Of a stretch of 17,036 nucleotides of DNA, positions 6,121-12,698 are shown piece by piece (position 1 is the first letter of the stretch; every line of letters starts with the position of its first letter). Source of the DNA: a bacterium (GTDB taxonomy: Bacteria > Patescibacteriota > Minisyncoccia > UBA6257 > 02-FULL-45-10c); contig JAUSKP010000032.1 in assembly GCA_030646555.1 (NCBI GenBank), forward strand, positions 1-17,036, written 5' to 3'. The notes under the pieces were generated by a model that ran no database searches, had not been told where the DNA came from, and saw only the letters and a program-made list of their open reading frames with translations. Made by a program: the position numbers and the translations under genes.

Positions 6121-6339
6121 ATGAGAAATTATCTTGTTTTAACTGGTTTTTTAATAGGAATTATGGTTGGTGTTATTTTGGTTGGCAGGGAAATGGTTGT
6201 TGCCTATGAGGAGTCTATTCACGCTGATTTAGAGGCTAAATTATTAGAATTAAAAGCATCTGAAGCTGAAATATGGAAAAAAGCCGAAGAAGCTAAAAAA
6301 GCCAATCTTAATGCCGCGGCGATAACTTCTGGAGAGTAA
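6121..6339 (+). CDS. Small single-span membrane protein with a helical tail
   Basis: A 72-residue protein (MRNYLVLTGFLIGIMVGVIL...) with one hydrophobic segment at about residues 4-22, followed by a charged Ala/Glu/Lys-rich helix (residues ~35-65, e.g. LELKASEAEIWKKAEEAKKA) likely to form a coiled coil. The topology suggests an inner-membrane anchor with a soluble helical tail. Start choice: ATG at 6121; an in-frame TTG at 6115 would add two residues. No good ribosome binding site is seen and no family is recognised. It lies between gap and rpiB in the same direction, but an own -10-like TATTAT (6100-6105) means co-transcription is not certain. Confidence 0.65.
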   Translation: MRNYLVLTGFLIGIMVGVILVGREMVVAYEESIHADLEAKLLELKASEAEIWKKAEEAKKANLNAAAITSGE

Positions 6340-6356
6340 AGACCGGTTTATTGAGT

Positions 6357-6362
6357 TATAAT
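6357..6362 (+). promoter_or_regulatory. Possible -10 box upstream of rpiB
   Basis: TATAAT at 6357-6362 has no convincing -35 or TG extension. If used, the rpiB leader (~107 bases) would contain the 71-bp palindromic repeat. Confidence 0.35.
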
Positions 6363-6384
6363 GTAAGAACAGGCTTTGTTAATT

Positions 6385-6455
6385 GTCATTGCGAGCGCAG
6401 CCGAAGCAATCTCATGGATAACTAGATTGCCACGTCGCGGACTCCTCGCAATGAC
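6385..6455. repeat. 71-bp palindromic repeat, copy 1 (GTCATTGCGAG family)
   Basis: Ends are GTCATTGCGAG (6385-6395) and CTCGCAATGAC (6445-6455), perfect 11-bp inverted repeats. Internally GCAATCT and AGATTGC form a second stem. Copy 2 at 6945-7015 is the same length and shares GCAGCCGAAGCAATC, AGATTGCC and GACTCCTCGCAATGAC. Confidence 0.93.
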
Positions 6456-6475
6456 GGACATTAGAAATTTTTCGT

Positions 6476-6931
6476 ATGGTTATTTATATAGGAGCAGATC
6501 ATAGAGGGTTTAATCACAAAGAAGCTATAAAAGAATATTTAGCCGGATTGGGCTACACGGTTTCCGATATGGGCAATGAAAAATACGACGAGCTTGACGA
6601 TTATCCTGATTTTGCGGAGAAAGTGGCGGAGAAGGTTTCCGTAGAAGGAGGTTTGGGTATTTTGATCTGTGGATCCGGCGTTGGCATGGATATTGTGGCA
6701 AATAAATTTCCCGGCATTCGTTCGGCCTTAGTTTCAAATTCTGAACAGGCCATGGATGCCAAAACTGACGACGATATAAATATTTTAAACTTAGCCGCTG
6801 ATTATACTTCCGTAGAAGACAGCAAAAAAATAATTTCTCTTTGGATTGGCACAAAATTTTCCGGAGGAGAAAAATACAAAAGAAGGATTAAAAAGATTAC
6901 AGAGATTGAAGAAAGATTGAGAAATAGATAA
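6476..6931 (+). CDS. rpiB: RpiB/LacA-type ribose-5-phosphate isomerase B
   Basis: Interconverts ribose 5-phosphate and ribulose 5-phosphate in the non-oxidative pentose phosphate pathway. The 151-residue length is normal. GADHRGF (6-12) carries the conserved Asp8-His9, DDYPDFA (41-47) is typical, and GILICGSGVGMDIVANK (61-77) contains the catalytic Cys65. GIRSALVSN follows as expected. The usual RxHNDxN segment reads KTDDDIN (96-102), so the conserved phosphate/ring-opening His and adjacent Asn are both Asp. The overall assignment is secure, but substrate or mechanism could differ. It lies between two copies of a 71-bp palindromic repeat, upstream of rpe, with no Shine-Dalgarno sequence before the ATG. 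Confidence 0.92.
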   Translation: MVIYIGADHRGFNHKEAIKEYLAGLGYTVSDMGNEKYDELDDYPDFAEKVAEKVSVEGGLGILICGSGVGMDIVANKFPGIRSALVSNSEQAMDAKTDDDINILNLAADYTSVEDSKKIISLWIGTKFSGGEKYKRRIKKITEIEERLRNR

Positions 6932-6944
6932 ATTATGCTATTCC

Positions 6945-7015
6945 GTCATTGCGAGGCAGCCGAAGCAATCCATTTATCATTCGAGATTGCCGCGTCGCAG
7001 ACTCCTCGCAATGAC
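6945..7015. repeat. 71-bp palindromic repeat, copy 2 (GTCATTGCGAG family)
   Basis: GTCATTGCGAG (6945-6955) and CTCGCAATGAC (7005-7015) bound an element of exactly the length of copy 1 and in the same orientation as judged by internal asymmetry. It fills nearly all of the rpiB-rpe gap. Confidence 0.93.
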
Positions 7016-7049
7016 AATGCAAGTTTAGAAAAAAGTTTAAAATAATTTT

Positions 7050-7694
7050 ATGAAAGTTATTCCTTGTATAAATGAACCGACTTTTGAGAAAGTAAAAGAA
7101 AAAATTTTTGCTACTCGCGACGTACTTGGGGCTTTGAGGGTTCATATAGACGTTACCGACGGCAAATTTACTCCTCATCAAACCTGGAATAATGCTAAAG
7201 ACTTGATTAATTTAAGATTTATAACTAACAATTTTGATTTTAATTTGGGCGTGCATTTGATGGTTGAAAATCCCGATGAAATGATTGATGAATGGTTCAA
7301 GGCGGGGATGCATGCCATCGTGGTTCATTTTGAAAGAGCGAAAAACCTTAATTTAATTATAAAAAAATGCGCCAAGGCCGGCGTTGATTTTGTTTTAGCC
7401 GTTAATCCGAATACAGGCATTGAAGCGCTTGGCGACTTAAAAAGGTTTAAAAATATATTGCTTTTGGCTGTTGATCCCGGTTCGGCTGGCCAGGAATTTC
7501 AGGAAATTACCATTGATAAAATAAAACAACTGCGGGAAAAAGGATTTGGTGGTAAAATTATTATTGACGGAGGAATTAATTTGGAAACAGCTAAAAAAGT
7601 TAAAACAGCCGGAGCCGATGTGATAGTTTCCGCCTCCTATATTTGGAATAATATAAATCCTAAAAAGGGTTTTGAAAAATTAAAAGCGATTTAA
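7050..7694 (+). CDS. rpe: Ribulose-phosphate 3-epimerase
   Basis: Interconverts ribulose 5-phosphate and xylulose 5-phosphate, supplying xylulose 5-phosphate to the transketolase encoded just downstream. The 214-residue TIM barrel has VHIDVTDGKF (31-40) with metal ligand His32 and catalytic Asp34, VHLMVENPDEMI (68-79) with His69, AVNPNTGIE (117-125), VDPGSAGQEF (141-150) as the phosphate loop, and IIIDGGINLETA (170-181) with catalytic Asp173. VTDG replaces the common VMDG, and VDPGSAGQ the common VNPGFGGQ, both modest changes. It lies 34 bases after the repeat following rpiB; no Shine-Dalgarno sequence is visible. Confidence 0.93.
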   Translation: MKVIPCINEPTFEKVKEKIFATRDVLGALRVHIDVTDGKFTPHQTWNNAKDLINLRFITNNFDFNLGVHLMVENPDEMIDEWFKAGMHAIVVHFERAKNLNLIIKKCAKAGVDFVLAVNPNTGIEALGDLKRFKNILLLAVDPGSAGQEFQEITIDKIKQLREKGFGGKIIIDGGINLETAKKVKTAGADVIVSASYIWNNINPKKGFEKLKAI

Positions 7695-7729
7695 TTGTTA
7701 TGTCTTAGGCATGGGAAGTTTGATTGGGT

Positions 7730-7735
7730 TATAAT
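7730..7735 (+). promoter_or_regulatory. Candidate -10 box of the transketolase operon
   Basis: TATAAT sits in an AT-rich run (ATAATATAAATATATTTAAA); there is no clear -35. The leader of ~100 bases would include the TCCGCC-type repeat and the inverted repeat that ends at the transketolase start codon. Confidence 0.42.
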
Positions 7736-7754
7736 ATAAATATATTTAAAATAG

Positions 7755-7782
7755 TCCGCCTTCGCATAAAGCTACGGCAGGA
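7755..7782. repeat. Single palindromic repeat (TCCGCC/GGCGGA family)
   Basis: TCCGCCTTCGCATAAAGCTA followed by CGGCAGGA: TCCGCC (7755-7760) pairs imperfectly with GGCAGGA (7776-7782). It is an un-nested member of the family seen at 1722 and 4801. Confidence 0.7.
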
Positions 7783-7786
7783 TGCT

Positions 7787-7846
7787 CATGTTTGTGGCTA
7801 AATTTTAAAGTCGCATTGCATGAGTTTAAAAATTTAGACAAACATG
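7787..7846. repeat. Inverted repeat ending at the transketolase start codon
   Basis: CATGTTTGT-GG-CTAAATTTTAAA (7787-7809) pairs with TTTAAAAATTTAGACAAACATG (7825-7846), about 21 paired bases with a two-base bulge and one length difference. The ATG of the gene (7844-7846) is the end of the right arm, so the folded RNA would bury the start codon. Confidence 0.75.
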
Positions 7847-8704
7847 GCAGAGATACACGAGAAAAAAATGGAATTTTTGGAAGAGATGGCCAATACTCTC
7901 CGCGAGGATGTGATTGAGATGCTTTTGGAAGCCGGTTCGGGGCATAGCGCCGGGCCTTTGGGAATGGCTGATATTTTTTCGGCTTTGTATTTTCATGTTT
8001 TAAATCATGATCCAAAAAAACCAGATTTGGCGGATAGAGATAGGCTGATTTTATCCAATGGGCACATCTGTCCTATTCGTTATGCGGCTATGGCGCGAGC
8101 CGGATATTTTCCCATTGAAGAGCTTTTGACTTTAAGAAAAATAAATTCGCGTCTTCAGGGGCATCCGCATCGTAAAGCATTGCCCGGCGTGGAAACAACT
8201 TCCGGCCCTTTGGGCTCGGGCTTATCGCAATCAATCGGCGTTGCTTTGGCCGGAAAGCTTGATAATAAAAAGTATAGAGTTTTTTGCGCCATGTCTGATG
8301 GTGAATTACAGGAGGGCAATACTTGGGAAGCGTTTATGTTTGCCGGAAAAAATAAATTAAGCAATTTAACAGCAATTATTGATAGGAATAATATTCAAAT
8401 TGATGGAAGCACCGAGGACGTGATGTCGCTTGAACCGCTTAAAGAAAAGTTTGAGTCTTTCAAATGGCACGTAATAGAAATAGACGGGCACAACATTGAA
8501 CAATTTATTGATGCTACTAATGAAGCTAAAGCAATTCATGAAAAACCGACAGTGATCATTGCTCATACCATTCCGGGAAAAGGCGTGAGTTTTATGGAAA
8601 ATGATTACACCTGGCACGGCAAACCGCCGACAAAAGAGGAGGCCGTTAAAGCTTTGAATGAGCTTAGAACTTTGGGCGGAAAAATTAAAAGTGAGCACGA
8701 ATAA
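7844..8704 (+). CDS. tktN: Transketolase, N-terminal (TPP-binding) subunit
   Basis: First half of a two-subunit, thiamine-diphosphate-dependent transketolase that moves two-carbon units between sugar phosphates. At 286 residues it matches the TPP-domain half of a ~660-residue fused enzyme. GSGHSAGPLG (31-40), SNGH (71-74) and LQGHPH (104-109) carry the active-site histidines, and SDGELQEGNTWEA (151-163) with IIDRNNIQIDG (178-188) is the Mg-TPP motif. SDG rather than GDG is common in split forms. The C-terminal subunit begins one base after the stop with its own ATG, so this is a natural split, not a frameshift. The ATG lies within an inverted repeat with no Shine-Dalgarno sequence. Confidence 0.94.
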   Translation: MAEIHEKKMEFLEEMANTLREDVIEMLLEAGSGHSAGPLGMADIFSALYFHVLNHDPKKPDLADRDRLILSNGHICPIRYAAMARAGYFPIEELLTLRKINSRLQGHPHRKALPGVETTSGPLGSGLSQSIGVALAGKLDNKKYRVFCAMSDGELQEGNTWEAFMFAGKNKLSNLTAIIDRNNIQIDGSTEDVMSLEPLKEKFESFKWHVIEIDGHNIEQFIDATNEAKAIHEKPTVIIAHTIPGKGVSFMENDYTWHGKPPTKEEAVKALNELRTLGGKIKSEHE

Positions 8705-8705
8705 T

Positions 8706-9698
8706 ATGCTTAACCCAGATCTAAAACTTAATCCTAAAATTTTTGATAAAGATGTTGAACAGGCGCCAACCAGGAATGGCTACGGCGAGGGCTTGGTGTT
8801 GGCCGGGGATCAGGACGAAAATGTGGTTGTTTTATGCGCGGACCTGACAGAGTCAACTAGAGCGGATGCTTTTGCTAAAAAATACCCAAAAAGATTTTTT
8901 CAAGTTGGAGTAGCCGAACAAAATTTAGCAACTATTGCCGCGGGCCTGGGCATTAGCGGCAAGATTCCGTTTATTTCTTCTTATGCTACTTTTTCCCCGG
9001 GCAGAAATTGGGAACAAATCAGAACGACAATTACTTATAATGATTCCAATGTAAAAATTGCCGGAGCTCATACCGGGGTTTCGGTTGGTCCGGACGGAGC
9101 TACTCATCAAGCCATAGAAGATATTGCTACGATGCGTGTTTTAGCCAATATGAAAGTTTTTGCGCCCTGCGATGCTATAGAGGCTAGAAAAGCTACGATG
9201 GCCGCGGCTAAGATCTGGGGTCCGGTCTATTTGAGATTTGCCAGAGAAAAAAGCCCTGTTATGACCACGGAAAAAACTCATTTTGCTCCGGGCGTGGCTG
9301 AAATTTTTTGGGAATCAAAAAAACCGGAAGTTTTGATCATTGGTTGCGGGCCAATTTTGCACAATGCATTAGTGGCCGCTAAAGAACTAGAGGAAGAAGG
9401 AACCGGTTCCGTGGTTTTGAATTGCCACACTATAAAACCCTTGGATGAAAAACAGATTATTGAACTAACTAAAAAATATAAAGCTGTTGTGACCGTGGAA
9501 GAACACCAAGTTGCTGGGGGTTTAGGCGGAGCAGTGGCTGAATGTCTGGCTAAACATTATCCTGCGCCAATTGAATTTATTGGAATGCAGGATGTTTATG
9601 GCGAATCTGGAAAGCCAGCCGAATTGATTGAAAAATATGGAATGGGGGTAAAAGATATAAAAGCTGCGGTCAAAAAGGCATTAAAACGTAAAAAGTAA
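8706..9698 (+). CDS. tktC: Transketolase, C-terminal (pyrimidine-binding) subunit
   Basis: Second half of the transketolase. From the ATG at 8706 the protein has 330 residues; a longer frame back to 8658 would overlap the upstream gene. DLTESTRADAFAKKYPKRFF leads into the catalytic GVAEQN (68-73, Glu71 activating TPP). SSYATFSPGRNWEQIR and HTGVSVGPDGATHQAIED (active-site loop with conserved His) follow. The C-terminal third (VLIIGCGPILHNALVAAKEL, VEEHQVAGGLGGAVAE) is the transketolase C-terminal domain. It lies between the N subunit and the PfkB kinase with one-base gaps on either side, indicating one message and coupled translation. Confidence 0.95.
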   Translation: MLNPDLKLNPKIFDKDVEQAPTRNGYGEGLVLAGDQDENVVVLCADLTESTRADAFAKKYPKRFFQVGVAEQNLATIAAGLGISGKIPFISSYATFSPGRNWEQIRTTITYNDSNVKIAGAHTGVSVGPDGATHQAIEDIATMRVLANMKVFAPCDAIEARKATMAAAKIWGPVYLRFAREKSPVMTTEKTHFAPGVAEIFWESKKPEVLIIGCGPILHNALVAAKELEEEGTGSVVLNCHTIKPLDEKQIIELTKKYKAVVTVEEHQVAGGLGGAVAECLAKHYPAPIEFIGMQDVYGESGKPAELIEKYGMGVKDIKAAVKKALKRKK

Positions 9699-9699
9699 T

Positions 9700-10728
9700 A
9701 TGAAAGATATTATAACCATCGGCTCCATAACCAAAGATATTTTTTTGGAATTAGATTGCGAGATTATTGATTGGCCAAAAACGCCTTCAAGAAAAGCAAT
9801 CGTTCTGCCATTTGGAGAAAAATTGGAAGTTAGAGATACTCATTCTGTTTTGGGCGGCAATTCAGCCAACGCCAGTGTGACGTTTAGCCGGCTTGGTTTT
9901 AAAACGGCTTGTTTTGGAAAAATTGGCGATGACATTGCGGGACAGGAAATAAAAAATTGGCTGAAGGAAGAGGGCGTGAATCCGATCTTTGTGGTAGCTA
10001 AAAATAAAAAAACAGCCCAGTCTACGCTTTTATTGAATAATGGCGAAAGAACTATTTTGGGCTATCACGGCGCTTCCAATGAGTGGGTCAAGGAAGATAT
10101 TCCATGGCTAAACGCCCGAGGGGCGTCGCCCGATTCCGCAAAGCGGAATTTAGGGAGTAAATTAAAAGCCAAGTGGTGGTATCTTTCTTTGGCCGGAAGT
10201 TCTTCTGATTTTTTTGCGCCGCTGGTAAAATTTGCCAAAGAAAATGGAATTAGAGTGGCTTTTAATCCGAGCGGATATCAGATAAAACATAAGCGCCGGG
10301 AAATTTTGGAAAATTTAAAAAATATCGATTTTTTGGTTGTAAATGAAGGGGAAGCGGCCGATCTGGTCGGAATCTCTTTTTCAAAAGAAAAAGAAGTATT
10401 TAAGAAATTAGATGATTTGATGCCGGGTATCGTGGCGGTGACTGATGGCCAAAATGGAGTAACGGTTTCCGATGGAAAGAATATTTATAAAGCGGGAATT
10501 TTCAAAGAAAAATTAGTGGCTGATAGGACGGGGGCGGGCGATGCTTTTGGCAGCGGATTTACGGCAGGCTTGATGGAAACCGGAGATATAAAATATGCAA
10601 TCCGGCTGGCAAGCGCTAATGCCACTTCGGTAGTGGAGCATATTGGAGCTACGCCTGGTATAATTAATGGAAAGGATTTCAAAAACAAAAGATTTAAACG
10701 TCTTGAAATTAAAGTAGAAAAAATATAA
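9700..10728 (+). CDS. PfkB/ribokinase-family sugar kinase
   Basis: ATP-dependent kinase of a carbohydrate or sugar phosphate; the substrate is not certain. GGNSANASVTFSRLG (52-66) is the N-terminal substrate signature, and DRTGAGDAFGSGFTAG (275-290) is PfkB signature 2 with catalytic Asp281. VVNEGEA and AVTDGQNG are typical of the ATP site. Residues ~138-153 (NARGASPDSAKRNLGS) come from a palindromic insertion in the middle of the protein, in a region without conserved motifs, which explains part of the 342-residue length (family ~300-330). Placement between transketolase and aldolase genes makes a role in supplying fructose phosphates or pentose phosphates plausible. The TAA overlaps the next ATG. 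Confidence 0.88.
   Translation: MKDIITIGSITKDIFLELDCEIIDWPKTPSRKAIVLPFGEKLEVRDTHSVLGGNSANASVTFSRLGFKTACFGKIGDDIAGQEIKNWLKEEGVNPIFVVAKNKKTAQSTLLLNNGERTILGYHGASNEWVKEDIPWLNARGASPDSAKRNLGSKLKAKWWYLSLAGSSSDFFAPLVKFAKENGIRVAFNPSGYQIKHKRREILENLKNIDFLVVNEGEAADLVGISFSKEKEVFKKLDDLMPGIVAVTDGQNGVTVSDGKNIYKAGIFKEKLVADRTGAGDAFGSGFTAGLMETGDIKYAIRLASANATSVVEHIGATPGIINGKDFKNKRFKRLEIKVEKI
10112..10155. repeat. In-frame palindromic element in the PfkB-family gene
   Basis: ACGCCC-GAG-GGGCGT (10112-10126) is followed by a second hairpin, ATTCCGC-AAA-GCGGAAT (10133-10149), with CCC and GGG just outside it. It adds roughly 15 codons. Confidence 0.82.
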
Positions 10729-11966
10729 TGGAAAATCTAGATTATTTAGCGAAAATTTTAGGCGTAGATAAAATGATGCTGGAGCAGTTGGACAAAACTA
10801 TGGCTGAAAAAACCGGCAAGGTTGGAATTTTGGAAAAAGTGGAGCAGGAAAATATGGCGGTCATAGAAAATATTTTAGGACTTCTCAATTCTAATAATAG
10901 GGAAGCATCTCATGTAAAGAGTGTCTTGCGGCAGACAATTTTAAATCACGAAAAGCAGCTTCTGTCTTTTTTAGAAATAATTGAAGGAAAAAATGAATTT
11001 GAAAAAGCCGCGGTTTTGGCTAAAAAGATAATTAGCAATTCACATGGCCTTTTTTTAAAAAAAGAGAAGGCGATAGAAATCTTAAAAAAGCGCCCCTCGC
11101 AAAACCTGCTGAATTTTTTAAAAGCTTCCAGTATTGATGAGGTTTTAAAAAATTACGATGTAATGGAGATTTTTTCTTCATTGCGTTTTATAGAAACCGA
11201 TCAGTGGATGCACCAAACTTTTGAAGAAGCTTATGGCGGTTTTACTCCTGAAGATTTTGAAAAAAGAGAAATTGAGATAAGGGTTTTAAGCGAGACATGG
11301 AAAGATGTTGCGGTAAAATTCGTAGCTAAAAAACATCATAATGTGAGCCATCTTAAAGAATTCGGTGTTATTTTTATTAATCCGATAAGAGAAAATATTC
11401 CAGGCAAGTTTTTGAGGGATTTTGCCCTGCTTATGCATTATTGCCATGAAATAAAATTTTATTCAAAGCTTTTTGAGCATTATTTCAGCAGTGAAAATTT
11501 TGCCGAAAAATTCAAGTCTCTTTTAAGGGGAGATGTAAAAGATATTTATAAAATTGATGACAGCGAATGGCTTATTGTCCAAAGGTATCTGGCAAAAGAC
11601 TGCCCGAAAGACCCGCGTCTTTTTCTGCCCCATGTGAATCCGGAATCATTGCATTGGCTGAGGGGCGAGCGGGATCTGAGCCTTTTTAGCGTGAATAGCC
11701 CCGGTGTGAAAGTGGACTTGAAGATTTGGCATAATTTAGATTGGGTTGGAGGAATTTTTCAAAACGGCAACGAGCATGTGATTAGCTTTGATCTGGAAGA
11801 CAATGCTATGTCGCTTGTGTCGTTCATGGAGGGCAAGGATGAGGCTTTTAATTATCATCAAAGAGAAGCCATGTGGACCAAGATTTTTTCTGAATATGCC
11901 GGCGGAGAAGAAAAAATGGAACAGCTTCTTATAGAAAATTTTGATAAGGGGCTTATTAAATTCTAG
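10728..11966 (+). CDS. Unrecognised 412-residue cytoplasmic protein
   Basis: I do not recognise a domain. The N-terminal ~150 residues look entirely helical and charged (MENLDYLAKILGVDKMMLEQ...). The remainder is mixed alpha/beta with several aromatic/His-rich stretches (VAKKHHNVSHLKEFG, FALLMHYCHEIKFYSKLF, PHVNPESLHWLRGERDL, KVDLKIWHNLDWVGG). There is no signal peptide and no membrane span. The ATG overlaps the stop of the PfkB kinase, so the two are probably co-translated; the next gene starts 11 bases downstream. Codon use is like that of the neighbours and it carries no obvious palindromic insert. The position suggests a link to sugar-phosphate metabolism or to the membrane protein after it, but that is context only. 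Confidence 0.82.
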   Translation: MENLDYLAKILGVDKMMLEQLDKTMAEKTGKVGILEKVEQENMAVIENILGLLNSNNREASHVKSVLRQTILNHEKQLLSFLEIIEGKNEFEKAAVLAKKIISNSHGLFLKKEKAIEILKKRPSQNLLNFLKASSIDEVLKNYDVMEIFSSLRFIETDQWMHQTFEEAYGGFTPEDFEKREIEIRVLSETWKDVAVKFVAKKHHNVSHLKEFGVIFINPIRENIPGKFLRDFALLMHYCHEIKFYSKLFEHYFSSENFAEKFKSLLRGDVKDIYKIDDSEWLIVQRYLAKDCPKDPRLFLPHVNPESLHWLRGERDLSLFSVNSPGVKVDLKIWHNLDWVGGIFQNGNEHVISFDLEDNAMSLVSFMEGKDEAFNYHQREAMWTKIFSEYAGGEEKMEQLLIENFDKGLIKF

Positions 11967-11977
11967 AGGCCACTTTT

Positions 11978-12682
11978 ATGAATTTAGTTTTTAATTATTT
12001 AATCAATCCATTTCTGATTTGGGGGACGTCGTTTTTTGGCCTTACGGTCATTTTTATTGCGGCGCTGAAAAGATTTTATGATTTTAAGTTTATTTCAAAG
12101 ATAATCCCCACACCCAATTGTTGGGTGAGGGGACTTAGCTATAAATTTTTAATTTGGCTGGTTCTGGGGTTTAAAGTTTTATACGCTTCCATAGAAACTT
12201 TCAGCCAATATTATATCTGGTCTAACAATGGTTTTACAAAATTATTTTTAGATCAAAACATAATAGATTTTGACATTGTGAAAGATTTACCTAGAGGGAT
12301 GACTTGGATCTTTGATAATCGTTTTGGTTATTTTTTGTTTTATTCCTGGGGCAGGTTTTGGATGGAGATAGCAGTTTCTTTAGTGGCAGCTTTAGCCTTT
12401 TATTTGTTTTTAAGATTTTTAAAGAAACACAAAGAAAGATTTTTTGAAGAGGGCGAGGTAGAACTGGGCTTTCTTTTGGCTTTAGTGGTTGGCTGGTCAA
12501 ACTTTATTATTTTTTTGCCTTTGGTTTTTTTGAGCGTGGTATTGGTTTCTATTTTCAGGACGTTGGCGTTCAAAGAGGCGCATACTACTCTCGGCGCGCC
12601 ATTTTTATTGGCTGCCTTGATTGTTTTGCTGTTTGGCAAGTATATTGTAGATATTTTAGGATTAACGATGCTTAGAGTATAA
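11978..12682 (+). CDS. Multi-pass membrane protein, function unknown
   Basis: The 234-residue protein has about five to six hydrophobic segments: residues ~10-30, 57-75, 117-145, 163-195 (long, probably two) and 206-226. The loop after the first span contains IPTPNCWVRGL, encoded by a 29-bp palindrome. The C-terminal part (EGEVELGFLLALVVGW... TLGAPFLLAALIVLLFG) faintly resembles the C-terminal half of type IV prepilin peptidases, where GD-x-K and FGPFL would stand; the catalytic Asp is not evident, so I do not assign that function. It is last in the operon, 11 bases after the 412-residue gene, with TAGAGG as a modest ribosome binding site. Its stop codon overlaps the -10 box of fba. Confidence 0.8.
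   Translation: MNLVFNYLINPFLIWGTSFFGLTVIFIAALKRFYDFKFISKIIPTPNCWVRGLSYKFLIWLVLGFKVLYASIETFSQYYIWSNNGFTKLFLDQNIIDFDIVKDLPRGMTWIFDNRFGYFLFYSWGRFWMEIAVSLVAALAFYLFLRFLKKHKERFFEEGEVELGFLLALVVGWSNFIIFLPLVFLSVVLVSIFRTLAFKEAHTTLGAPFLLAALIVLLFGKYIVDILGLTMLRV
12105..12133. repeat. 29-bp in-frame palindromic element in the membrane-protein gene
   Basis: TCCCC-A-CACCCAA (12105-12117) and TTGGGTG-A-GGGGA (12121-12133) pair perfectly except for an opposed A-A, around a TTG loop. It is translated as IPTPNCWVRGL in a predicted loop near the first membrane span. Confidence 0.85.
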
Positions 12683-12683
12683 T
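12678..12683 (+). promoter_or_regulatory. Candidate -10 box of fba, overlapping the upstream stop codon
   Basis: TATAAT includes the TAA stop of the membrane-protein gene. The ATG of fba lies 15 bases after the box, giving a leader of about 9 bases. There is no clear -35. Confidence 0.42.
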
Positions 12684-12698
12684 TAACATTGTGAGCAT

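Noticed and set aside
6385..7015. CRISPR array from repeated palindromes around rpiB
   Set aside because: Only two copies are present, separated by a gene, with no regular spacers and no cas genes.
8658..8705. Longer start for the transketolase C subunit overlapping the N subunit
   Set aside because: The added residues have no transketolase similarity, and the ATG at 8706 directly follows the upstream stop.
7844..9698. Transketolase split as a frameshifted pseudogene
   Set aside because: Both halves are complete domains with intact motifs and separate start and stop codons; natural two-subunit transketolases are well known.
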